Shown here piece by piece: positions 1 to 5,332 of a stretch of 5,385 bases of DNA. Positions within the stretch are counted from its first letter, which is position 1; every line of letters starts with the position of its first letter. Origin of the DNA: an uncultured Methanobrevibacter sp. (GTDB taxonomy: Archaea; Methanobacteriota; Methanobacteria; Methanobacteriales; Methanobacteriaceae); contig CACZNW010000072.1 in the NCBI GenBank assembly GCA_902782595.1, forward strand, positions 1 to 5,385. Direction: 5' to 3'. Made by a program: the position numbers and the translations under genes. Under the pieces are notes generated by a model. It worked only from the letters and a program-made list of their open reading frames with translations. It was not told the DNA's origin and did not search any database.

Positions 1-1
1 A

Positions 2-61
2 ATATTAAAAAGATTTGACTTGAAATTAAATGAATGGAATGATAAAAATAGGAATTTCTAA
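2..61 (+). CDS. possible 3' end of an upstream gene (partial, low support)
   Basis: From the left edge one + frame stays open for 19 codons and stops with TAA at 59-61, ending in residues like LNEWNDKNRNF. The other two + frames stop almost at once (TAA at 6-8, TGA at 16-18), so if a co-directional gene enters from the left, this is its frame. Just beyond, in the frame one base back, positions 52-102 read LKIPEVFERAGFEN and then TAA, which looks more protein-like than the A+T-rich surroundings. The real C-terminus may therefore lie at 102, with a one-base frame change near 50-60. The stretch is too short to name a product, and the reading could be chance. Confidence 0.3.
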   Translation: MLKRFDLKLNEWNDKNRNF

Positions 62-106
62 AAATCCCAGAAGTTTTTGAAAGAGCCGGATTTGAAAATT
101 AAGTTA

Positions 107-140
107 ATTTTAATAATAATTAGAAATATAATTATAAATA
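107..140 (+). promoter_or_regulatory. likely promoter (TATA region) of the NAC gene
   Basis: The stretch before the NAC gene is almost pure A/T. The best archaeal TATA-like element is TTATAAATA at about 132-140. A start of transcription some 25 bases downstream would lie very close to the ATG at 165, giving a nearly leaderless message; earlier A/T-rich elements near 108-130 would give a short leader that includes the GAAGGT motif. The exact box cannot be settled from sequence alone. Confidence 0.4.
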
Positions 141-164
141 GTTAACTTATTGAAGGTTTTTATC

Positions 165-515
165 ATGATACCTGGTATGAATAAAAAACAAATGAAACAG
201 ATGGAAAGGCAAATGAAAAAAATGGGTATGAAAATGGACGAGCTTGAAGGAGTCAAGCAGGTCATTATCCGTTTTGAAGATAAAGAATTAATTATTGACA
301 ATCCTGCAGTAAGCTTAATGAATGTAATGGGGCAGGAAACCTATCAAGTTGAAGGAACAGCCCGTGAAGTGGAACTGGAATATGAAGTGGAAATACCTGA
401 AGAAGATGTTGAAATGGTGGCCAGCAGTGCGGGCGTCAGTGAAGATGAAGCAAGACAGGCTTTAGAGGAATGTAAAGGAGACCTTGCAGAAGCAATCATG
501 AAACTAAACGAATAG
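165..515 (+). CDS. nac: nascent polypeptide-associated complex protein (archaeal NAC)
   Basis: This is the archaeal homologue of eukaryotic alpha-NAC, a cytosolic homodimer that binds ribosomes near the exit tunnel and contacts emerging chains. The 116-residue product has three parts: a basic, methionine-rich N-terminal segment (1-25, with repeated KQM and MKKM steps) expected to contact ribosomal RNA; the NAC beta-barrel core (about 26-70, including LEGVKQVIIRF and ETYQVEGTARE); and a C-terminal UBA domain (about 79-115, IPEEDVEMVASSAGVS onward, ending AIMKLNE). The length matches the roughly 117 residues known for methanobacterial NAC. I chose ATG at 165 (MIPGMN...) because archaeal NACs begin this way and GAAGGT lies 7 bases upstream; the in-frame TTG at 150 would overlap that ribosome binding site. 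The phosphoesterase gene follows after 6 bases, suggesting co-transcription. Confidence 0.95.
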   Translation: MIPGMNKKQMKQMERQMKKMGMKMDELEGVKQVIIRFEDKELIIDNPAVSLMNVMGQETYQVEGTAREVELEYEVEIPEEDVEMVASSAGVSEDEARQALEECKGDLAEAIMKLNE

Positions 516-521
516 ATAACA

Positions 522-1265
522 ATGACTTTAATAGCACATATTTCGGATTTGCATATTTCAAATTCAGCATTTGACGAGCAGGTTTTTAGTGATGCTGTAT
601 CTGAAATTAATAATTTGGGGCCGGACATGGTTATTTTAACCGGAGATATTACTGAAAACGGATATTACACCGAGTTTCAGCAGGCCACCAAATATCTGGG
701 GATGTTTGAAGCACCATTATTCGCAGTCCCTGGAAACCATGACGCTCGTAATTTAGGTTATCAAACCTTTGAAGAGTTTATAGGTGAGAAAAGCTGGAAA
801 TTAACAATGGATGATGATTTCACAGTAATGGGACTTGACAGCAGTTCTCCCGATGAAGATAAAGGTCATGTCGGAACTCCTCAGCACATGTGGCTTGAAC
901 ATCAGCTGGATGAATGCGTAATCAACGAACAGTTTTCCATTGTTGCACTGCACCATCATGTAGTGCCCCTTCCCCAAACCGGCCGTGAACGAAATGTATT
1001 GTCTGATGCCGGAGATATTTTAAAAACCCTCACAACTCATGAAGTGGATCTGGTGTTATCCGGACACAAGCATGTTCCGAATATCTGGAAACTTAACAAT
1101 ACACTAATCGTTAACGCAGGTTCCATATCCTCCATAAAGCTTAGAGGTAAAAATAAAAACTCATATAATGTTTATAACATTACTGACAGTGAAATTGAAA
1201 TTTTCCTCAATGAAGTCAATGGTGAAAAATTCTTATTTGGAAAATATCCGAGAAATATAATTTAA
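522..1265 (+). CDS. calcineurin-like metallophosphoesterase (Icc/CpdA type)
   Basis: A 247-residue soluble hydrolase of the binuclear-metal calcineurin-like superfamily. All signature blocks are visible in order: D9-L-H11 near the N-terminus (HISDLHIS), GD at 41-42 (LTGDITENG), GNHD at 71-74, a histidine cluster at 144-146 (ALHHHVVPLP), and GHKH at 181-184 (LSGHKHVP). Together these supply the metal ligands and catalytic histidine, so the enzyme should be active. The block spacing resembles class III cyclic nucleotide phosphodiesterases such as CpdA, but that subgroup also includes phosphatases and nucleases with other substrates, so cAMP should not be assumed. There is no signal peptide or membrane segment. 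The gene starts 6 bases after the NAC stop without a clear Shine-Dalgarno site, which fits translation coupled to the upstream gene. Confidence 0.9.
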   Translation: MTLIAHISDLHISNSAFDEQVFSDAVSEINNLGPDMVILTGDITENGYYTEFQQATKYLGMFEAPLFAVPGNHDARNLGYQTFEEFIGEKSWKLTMDDDFTVMGLDSSSPDEDKGHVGTPQHMWLEHQLDECVINEQFSIVALHHHVVPLPQTGRERNVLSDAGDILKTLTTHEVDLVLSGHKHVPNIWKLNNTLIVNAGSISSIKLRGKNKNSYNVYNITDSEIEIFLNEVNGEKFLFGKYPRNII

Positions 1266-1285
1266 AATAACTTTAAATATTGAAT

Positions 1286-1304
1286 AGTATAAATATATTA
1301 TACT
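1286..1304 (+). promoter_or_regulatory. TATA box inside an inverted repeat, promoter of the RNase operon
   Basis: The gap 1266-1333 separates two sets of genes. It holds TATAAATA at 1288-1295, a good archaeal TATA box, about 40 bases before the ATG; transcription would begin near 1315-1320 with a short leader. The box lies inside an inverted repeat with 7-base arms, AGTATAA (1286-1292) and TTATACT (1298-1304), and a 5-base centre. Such a repeat over a TATA box could be an operator, although A/T-rich DNA makes short palindromes by chance. Confidence 0.55.
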
Positions 1305-1323
1305 GAATTGAATTAAATTGTTT

Positions 1324-1330
1324 AGGTGAT
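1324..1330 (+). promoter_or_regulatory. strong ribosome binding site AGGTGAT
   Basis: AGGTGAT lies 3 bases before ATG 1334. It complements the conserved 3' end of archaeal 16S rRNA (ATCACCT), so it fixes this start and implies efficient initiation. Confidence 0.8.
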
Positions 1331-1333
1331 ATT

Positions 1334-2359
1334 ATGAAAGTGGTCGTAGATGCTTCTAATGTAGCCCATCACATTAAAAATGAAATGGGTCAACCGATGA
1401 TGTCCAATATTCTTGCAGCTGTTAAAGCATTAGAAGAAAGTGAAGATGAATTTGTAATTATTGCTGATGCATCACTTCGTCATGATATTGATGATAAGGA
1501 AAAATTTGCAAAATTGTTGGAAAGTGATAATGTAGAAGAAGTTCCAGCGGGAAATGATGCAGATCATTTTATTTTAGAGATTGCTACTCGTGAAAAAGCA
1601 AAAATATTATCAAATGACAAATTCAGAGATTATGCTGCTGAATTCAGGAATATTGCTTCAATGAGAATACCGTTTATAATTGATCATGGTAGACTTACTT
1701 TTGGAAAACCAAAAAAGCCTAAAAAAGATAAAAACATCTTGCAACACATCTGTGATGAAATTATTAAGGAATTAAACTTCAAAAAATGGGAAATCTACAC
1801 TGGTAAAGAAGGACTTGAGATTTCTCCTTTAAATATTGCTAAACAAGCTATCATACGTATAGACAATGAAAATAATGCAGAATCCAAACTGGAAAATATT
1901 TTTTCAAAAATACCAATGTTCAATAAAATCGTGGAAATGGTGGATGATGTAGAAATAGCAGCTCCCTATGTGATTTTCGTACTGGTCCATCCTAAAGATT
2001 ATAAAGTTGCGGTGAAAAATGCAGGTAACATTTCTGTTACAGTGGCCGACAGATTGGGTCTTGAGAAAAAGCCTTTAATCGCAGTGCGTAATGATCTCTT
2101 TACAAAACCGGGCACTTTCGAGTTAAACATTCTATTGGCTGATGAAGTAACAGAAACAGCACCATACAATGTTTTAGTACGTGTAAGTGAACATGATGAA
2201 GTATTCATTAAAAGAAATTCTAGAAACATAGCAAGTACCATTGCCGGCAGATTAGGGTCATGGAAATTTCCTTTCGTATCTGTAAAACCGGACATGCTTT
2301 TGGAAAAACCTGGTGAATTTGAAATCGAATTGGAAAAAGGAGGCAATCTGGATGGTTAA
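1334..2359 (+). CDS. NYN/PIN-domain (Zc3h12a-like) ribonuclease with duplicated C-terminal module
   Basis: The 341-residue product opens with a PIN-like nuclease fold of the NYN / Zc3h12a (MCPIP1/Regnase) type. The acidic metal-binding blocks are visible: VVVDASNVAHH (D6, N9), IIADASLRHD (D45), GNDADHFILEIA (D75, D77) and ILSNDKFRDY (D95, D99). The last two blocks strongly recall the Regnase pattern, in which a DDxFI helix is followed by VSNDxYRD. A lysine-rich linker (about 125-135, GKPKKPKKPKKD-like) leads to a helical middle region (135-205) that I do not recognise. The C-terminal third is two tandem, homologous beta-rich modules (about 210-268 and 276-334). The predicted role is metal-dependent endonucleolytic RNA cleavage in the cytosol; the target is unknown and the C-terminal modules may select substrate or partner. 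The gene has its own promoter, and its last 8 bases overlap the next gene. Confidence 0.8.
   Translation: MKVVVDASNVAHHIKNEMGQPMMSNILAAVKALEESEDEFVIIADASLRHDIDDKEKFAKLLESDNVEEVPAGNDADHFILEIATREKAKILSNDKFRDYAAEFRNIASMRIPFIIDHGRLTFGKPKKPKKDKNILQHICDEIIKELNFKKWEIYTGKEGLEISPLNIAKQAIIRIDNENNAESKLENIFSKIPMFNKIVEMVDDVEIAAPYVIFVLVHPKDYKVAVKNAGNISVTVADRLGLEKKPLIAVRNDLFTKPGTFELNILLADEVTETAPYNVLVRVSEHDEVFIKRNSRNIASTIAGRLGSWKFPFVSVKPDMLLEKPGEFEIELEKGGNLDG
1961..2335 (+). repeat. two tandem homologous modules (protein-level duplication) in the RNase C-terminus
   Basis: Residues 210-268 (APYVIFVLV ... KPGTFEL) and 276-334 (APYNVLVRV ... KPGEFEI) line up nearly without gaps. By eye there are about 23 identities in some 58 positions, including AP-Y, V-x-V, D, N, NI, T, A, RLG, K, P, V, D and KPG-x-FE. 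The DNA itself is diverged, so the duplication is old. Confidence 0.75.
2338..2343 (+). promoter_or_regulatory. AGGAGG ribosome binding site inside the RNase gene
   Basis: AGGAGG sits inside the last codons of the RNase gene, 8 bases before ATG 2352. It decides the start of the next gene in favour of 2352 (MVNSLTK) over the in-frame ATG at 2313, which lacks such a site and would add 13 residues. Confidence 0.8.
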
Positions 2360-3554
2360 CAGCTTAACAAAGTCAGTTATTAAGCTTACAACAAAACTCA
2401 ACCCCATTGCCGTTGGAACCAAATTCTATCCAACAAATTCACTTGAAACTGAGTATGTGGAGTTATTCAATTATACTAATACAATACTTTTCGAATTGGA
2501 TAAGGCTGAAATTACATCAGACACTATCCTGGAAAACCTTATCCGTGATGTGGGTGCTGAAAACCTTCCAAAAGACTATACATTCCATGAATTAAAACCT
2601 GCTGAAAATAAAATAGAAGAATATGCACTGGTAAGCAATATCATTATGGGAAGTGACCGTTATTTTTATATTGAACTTCCGCATCCCTCCCGTTTAATTG
2701 ATATTTTCGTTAAAATCATTCAAAATGAGAAAGGAGAAATTGTGGAAAAAACAGACACTGAACTCGTTGCTAAAATGTTGAGTAAAAACGATGCAATACG
2801 TGTAGCTATTGAACTGATTGGTATTGGACTTTCAGAAGGAATTCAGATAATATCTGCAGTTGGAATGACTGGTGCTGCTTCAATTGAGCGTGCAATTCAC
2901 TACACTCAGCTCGTTGGAAGTTTTCCGGGGATTGCATTTACTAAATTGGGTGGGGAATATGCACTCGTATTTGATTCACCCTTCCTGCTTCAGGAATCAA
3001 GACCTGTTAATCTGGACAATTATCTTTTCATCGATTTAATCGATTCCACTAAATTCATCCAAAAATACGGCAGAAACCGTTTAGTGGAACTGATGACTGG
3101 AATTAAAAATTTCATTGAAACAGAATGTGAGGGGGAACTGGAAGGTTATCGTGAAGGTGGAGATGATTTTATTGCAAGATTCCCATCTAAAGATTTGGCT
3201 ATTCGTGCGGGATTGGATGCAGCATGGTTTGCACTTGAAAATGATGCTAAAATCAGAGCGGGTATCGGACGAAGCAGACGTGAAGCCGGTGAACGTGCTC
3301 AAATGGTTGACGATTTGCCGTCTACAACTCCGCTGTCTTTAGTTGTTTTTGAGCTGGCAAACGGATTGTATGCTTATAACATACCGTCTGAATTTACAAG
3401 AACTTTAATTAATCTTATTGAAAATCAAAAACCGAAATTAATCGGTATTTTTGCATTTGTATTTATATTTGCATATCTGATGTCAGTTCTGGGATTGGGT
3501 ATGTTCAGTATTCTGGGGGTTATTTTAGCTCTGGTATATGCACTTGTTGCATGA
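2352..3554 (+). CDS. membrane-anchored protein with GGDD palm-like (nucleotidyl cyclase / GCH III-like) domain
   Basis: A 400-residue protein I cannot name. Residues 224-345 look like the palm fold shared by class III cyclases, GGDEF enzymes, Cas10 and archaeal GTP cyclohydrolase III. A strand with acidic residues (FIDLIDST, D228 and D231) is followed by a helix, then YREGGDDFIARF with GGDD at 269-272, then KIRAGIGRSRREAGERAQ, which closely recalls the AGIGIGRTAEDA block of GTP cyclohydrolase III. Residues 104-210 appear to be a second, degenerate copy without GGDD. Residues 1-100 are unassigned. The C-terminus (about 363-399) is a hydrophobic hairpin, probably two membrane helices, with both soluble domains on the cytoplasmic side by inference. 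The gene overlaps the RNase by 8 bases and is followed 21 bases later by a small membrane protein. It could make or bind a nucleotide; purine-ring opening, cyclisation or mere binding cannot be separated by reading. Confidence 0.7.
   Translation: MVNSLTKSVIKLTTKLNPIAVGTKFYPTNSLETEYVELFNYTNTILFELDKAEITSDTILENLIRDVGAENLPKDYTFHELKPAENKIEEYALVSNIIMGSDRYFYIELPHPSRLIDIFVKIIQNEKGEIVEKTDTELVAKMLSKNDAIRVAIELIGIGLSEGIQIISAVGMTGAASIERAIHYTQLVGSFPGIAFTKLGGEYALVFDSPFLLQESRPVNLDNYLFIDLIDSTKFIQKYGRNRLVELMTGIKNFIETECEGELEGYREGGDDFIARFPSKDLAIRAGLDAAWFALENDAKIRAGIGRSRREAGERAQMVDDLPSTTPLSLVVFELANGLYAYNIPSEFTRTLINLIENQKPKLIGIFAFVFIFAYLMSVLGLGMFSILGVILALVYALVA
2661..3386 (+). repeat. internal duplication of the palm-like domain (protein level)
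   Basis: Copy 1 is residues about 104-210 and copy 2 about 224-345 of the 400-residue protein. Matching blocks occur in the same order: YFYIELPHPSRLI with YLFIDLIDSTKFI; GEIVEKTDTELVAKMLSKNDAIR with GELEGYREGGDDFIARFPSKDLAIR; the following helix and strand ending SAVGMTGAASIERA with AGIGRSRREAGERA; and GEYALVFDSPF with GLYAYNIPSEF. Copy 1 lacks the GGDD motif and the first acidic pair. I aligned these by eye. Confidence 0.55.
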
Positions 3555-3562
3555 TAAATTTT

Positions 3563-3568
3563 AAGGGA
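3563..3568 (+). promoter_or_regulatory. AAGGGA ribosome binding site
   Basis: AAGGGA lies 7 bases before ATG 3576, a normal spacing, but only one base before the alternative ATG at 3570. It therefore favours the second ATG as the start of the small membrane protein. Confidence 0.6.
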
Positions 3569-3575
3569 AATGAAT

Positions 3576-3998
3576 ATGAGACGGAAAAAAGATGATAAAA
3601 GGGTTTTAAGACCGGGAAATGGTCATCAATCTACTTCCAGACTTAAAAGAATGAGAATGAATAATAATAGAAATAATCGTTCATTTCTCTCTAATAATAG
3701 AAATAGGTCTAATAGAAATAGGCCTAATGGAAATAGGAAAAGATCCAAATCAAATAATAAACTGGTCTTTTTCATGATTTTTGCATTGGTTGCATTTGTT
3801 ATTGGTGCAGGAATTGGTGTTTCACTAAGTTTGGATGACGGCAGTAGTGATGAACCTCATTTTGAAAATGTTACAAAGGAGATGACTACAAATTTAAATG
3901 ACACTCCTGATCTTGATTACGACAGTGAAGATGAAGTAGATTTTAATGAAAATAAGACTTCTCAATTTAATGTTGAGGCACAATATATTGAGGAATAG
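3576..3998 (+). CDS. small single-pass membrane protein, basic Asn/Arg-rich N-terminus and acidic C-terminus
   Basis: I do not recognise a family. The 140-residue product has three contrasting parts. Residues 1-62 are highly basic and rich in Asn and Arg (MRRKKDDKR, then NRNRS/NRNRP repeats), low in complexity and probably disordered. Residues 63-86 form one clear membrane helix (LVFFMIFALVAFVIGAGIGV). Residues 87-140 are acidic and hydrophilic (LDDGSSDEP, DLDYDSEDEVDF). By the positive-inside rule the basic tail should be cytoplasmic, where it could bind nucleic acid, ribosomes or acidic lipid head groups, with the acidic tail outside. It lies 21 bases after the palm protein and 18 before argJ, so it is probably co-transcribed with both. 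ATG 3570 is an alternative start adding two residues. Fast-evolving, low-complexity proteins like this are often restricted to one genus. Confidence 0.75.
   Translation: MRRKKDDKRVLRPGNGHQSTSRLKRMRMNNNRNNRSFLSNNRNRSNRNRPNGNRKRSKSNNKLVFFMIFALVAFVIGAGIGVSLSLDDGSSDEPHFENVTKEMTTNLNDTPDLDYDSEDEVDFNENKTSQFNVEAQYIEE
3696..3737 (+). repeat. 15-base tandem repeat, nearly three copies
   Basis: AATAGAAATAGGTCT (3696-3710) is followed by AATAGAAATAGGCCT (3711-3725) and a shortened AATGGAAATAGG (3726-3737). It lies inside the basic tail of the small membrane protein and encodes NRNRS, NRNRP and NGNR. Units of 15 bases keep the frame, so copy number could change without breaking the gene. Looser AATAATAGAAATAAT relatives occur near 3661-3676. 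Confidence 0.8.
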
Positions 3999-4016
3999 GG
4001 ACTTTCTGTGATATTT

Positions 4017-5240
4017 ATGGATTTTATTAAAGAACTTGATGGAGGATTTTCTGTAATAGAAAATCTTAAAGTATCAGGAGTTAGAGAAGGAAAATATGGA
4101 GTAAGTATTATTGTTTCACCAAACAGTACTGCTTCAGCAGTTTTCACATCAAATAAAGTTGTTGCAGCTCCTGTTAAGTATACAAAAAATATTCTTAAAA
4201 AAGGAATTATTTCAGCTGTTTTTGTAAACAGTGGAAATGCCAACTGTTTTACTGGTGAACAGGGTTTAAAAGATTGTGAAACTTTGGTTGAATTGGTATC
4301 TAAAGATTTAAAGATTCCAAAAGATGAAATTGCCATTTCATCAACCGGAGTTATCGGCCGTGAAATGCCGATTGACATTATTTCCAAAGTGGCATATGAA
4401 TCTTTATCCAAACTTGGAAACAATCCCGAAAACTCTCTTGCAGCTGCAAAGGCTATCATGACAACAGATACATTTCCAAAAGAATGCGCCGTTGAAGTTA
4501 CATTAAAAACAGGTGAAAAAGTTAAAATTGCAGGCATAACCAAAGGAAGCGGAATGATCGCTCCAAACATGGGAACAATGCTGTCATTTATAGTAACCGA
4601 TGCAGTAATTCCTGCAGGTGAAATTAAAAAGGCATTAAGAAATGCAGCGGATATCAGTTTCAACATGATTGTCGTTGACGGAGACGAAAGTACAAACGAT
4701 ACATGTCTTATGATGGCAAACGGCGCATCCGGTGTTGAGGTAATGCATGATGGAAAAATCGATTCAAACTTCCAGGAAGCTTTAAATTACCTGTGTATTA
4801 GCTTGGCTCGTAAAATGGCTCGAGATGGTGAAGGAGCTACAAAATTCATTGAAGCCAACGTATATAATGCACGAAATGAAGAGGATGCAAGACTGGCTGC
4901 AAAATCAATCATATCTTCAAGTTTATTTAAATCAGCAGTATTTGGAGGAGACCCGAATTGGGGAAGAATTGTCTCAGCAATAGGATACTCAGGATGCGAT
5001 TTAAATCCGGATATAATAACAATATCAATTGCTGATGATACAGATGAGGTTGATTTAGTTAAAAATGGTGAAATATTGGCATTTGAAGACACTCCATATC
5101 TTGAAAGGGCTGAAAAAATAATGCAGTCTAAAAATATTACTGTAAATATTGACATGGATTTGGGTGATGGTGAAGCTACCGCATGGGGTTGTGATTTAAC
5201 ATATGATTATGTCAAAATCAATGCAGAATACACCACTTAA
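4017..5240 (+). CDS. argJ: ArgJ, bifunctional ornithine acetyltransferase / N-acetylglutamate synthase
   Basis: ArgJ moves the acetyl group from N-acetylornithine to glutamate, releasing ornithine and recycling N-acetylglutamate for arginine synthesis; bifunctional forms also use acetyl-CoA. The precursor cuts itself into alpha and beta chains before a threonine that becomes the nucleophile. In this 407-residue frame the site is GSGMIAPNMGTMLSF, with the nucleophile at T187. Other family blocks are present: SSTGVIG (oxyanion hole, about 108-114), MTTDTFPK (148-155), VVDGDESTNDT (about 219-229), DGEGATKF (270-277), FGGDPNWGRI (309-318) and the conserved end YVKINAEYTT. Length is typical. The residue before the nucleophile is Gly, where Ala is usual. 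ATG 4017 has TGTGAT 4 bases upstream; GTG 4008, adding three residues, has TAGGGA upstream and remains possible. Whether it makes N-acetylglutamate from acetyl-CoA cannot be told from sequence alone. Confidence 0.96.
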   Translation: MDFIKELDGGFSVIENLKVSGVREGKYGVSIIVSPNSTASAVFTSNKVVAAPVKYTKNILKKGIISAVFVNSGNANCFTGEQGLKDCETLVELVSKDLKIPKDEIAISSTGVIGREMPIDIISKVAYESLSKLGNNPENSLAAAKAIMTTDTFPKECAVEVTLKTGEKVKIAGITKGSGMIAPNMGTMLSFIVTDAVIPAGEIKKALRNAADISFNMIVVDGDESTNDTCLMMANGASGVEVMHDGKIDSNFQEALNYLCISLARKMARDGEGATKFIEANVYNARNEEDARLAAKSIISSSLFKSAVFGGDPNWGRIVSAIGYSGCDLNPDIITISIADDTDEVDLVKNGEILAFEDTPYLERAEKIMQSKNITVNIDMDLGDGEATAWGCDLTYDYVKINAEYTT

Positions 5241-5241
5241 A

Positions 5242-5256
5242 GAAAACCTTTAAATA
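5242..5256 (+). promoter_or_regulatory. promoter of the right-hand gene (BRE plus TATA box)
   Basis: A purine-rich element GAAAACC (5242-5248) joined to TTTAAATA (5249-5256) is a convincing archaeal BRE/TATA pair, just after the argJ stop. Transcription would start near 5276-5282, leaving a leader of about 50 bases before ATG 5333. A second A/T element (TTATAGATTTAA, about 5280-5291) could serve instead with a shorter leader. Confidence 0.6.
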
Positions 5257-5263
5257 CATTGAA

Positions 5264-5281
5264 AACAAATATTTTTTTGTT
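5264..5281 (+). terminator. possible transcription terminator of the argJ operon (T tract)
   Basis: Seven T's in a row at 5272-5278 lie 32 bases after the argJ stop, and a further T5 at 5298-5302. Archaeal RNA polymerase can stop at such tracts without a hairpin. A weak 6-base inverted repeat, AACAAA (5264-5269) and TTTGTT (5276-5281), overlaps it. The tract also falls near the predicted start of the next transcript, so the two functions may overlap. Confidence 0.45.
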
Positions 5282-5318
5282 ATAGATTTAATTCTAATTT
5301 TTGTAATGATAAAATTTT

Positions 5319-5325
5319 AAGGAGG
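5319..5325 (+). promoter_or_regulatory. very strong ribosome binding site AAGGAGG
   Basis: AAGGAGG (continuing GG) lies 7 bases before ATG 5333. It is one of the best Shine-Dalgarno sites in the window and, with the separate promoter, suggests a well-expressed gene. Confidence 0.75.
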
Positions 5326-5332
5326 GGAAAAT

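Noticed and set aside
150..164. TTG at 150 as the NAC start
   Set aside because: It would overlap the GAAGGT site that serves ATG 165, and archaeal NACs begin MIPGMN-like.
1266..1333. Terminator hairpin after the phosphoesterase gene
   Set aside because: The inverted repeat at 1286-1304 is pure A/T-type, has no following T run, and is centred on a good TATA box, so a promoter or operator fits better.
1999..2346. 115-codon minus-strand frame opposite the RNase C-terminus
   Set aside because: Shadow of the coding strand; the + strand reading shows a coherent protein-level duplication.
2313..2351. ATG at 2313 as the start of the palm protein
   Set aside because: AGGAGG at 2338-2343 is placed for ATG 2352, and the extra 13 residues would be read from the RNase coding sequence.
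3021..3386. Reading the GGDD domain as Cas10 of a CRISPR system
   Set aside because: No CRISPR repeats, HD nuclease domain or other cas genes are present, and the C-terminal membrane hairpin and housekeeping neighbours do not fit.
3962..4666. 234-codon open frame on the minus strand opposite argJ
   Set aside because: It lies wholly antisense to strongly conserved ArgJ sequence, has no promoter or ribosome binding site of its own that I can see, and its translation is Ser/Thr/Ile-rich in the way expected of a shadow frame.
4787..5155. 122-codon minus-strand frame opposite the ArgJ beta chain
   Set aside because: Antisense to conserved ArgJ motifs, with no signals of its own.
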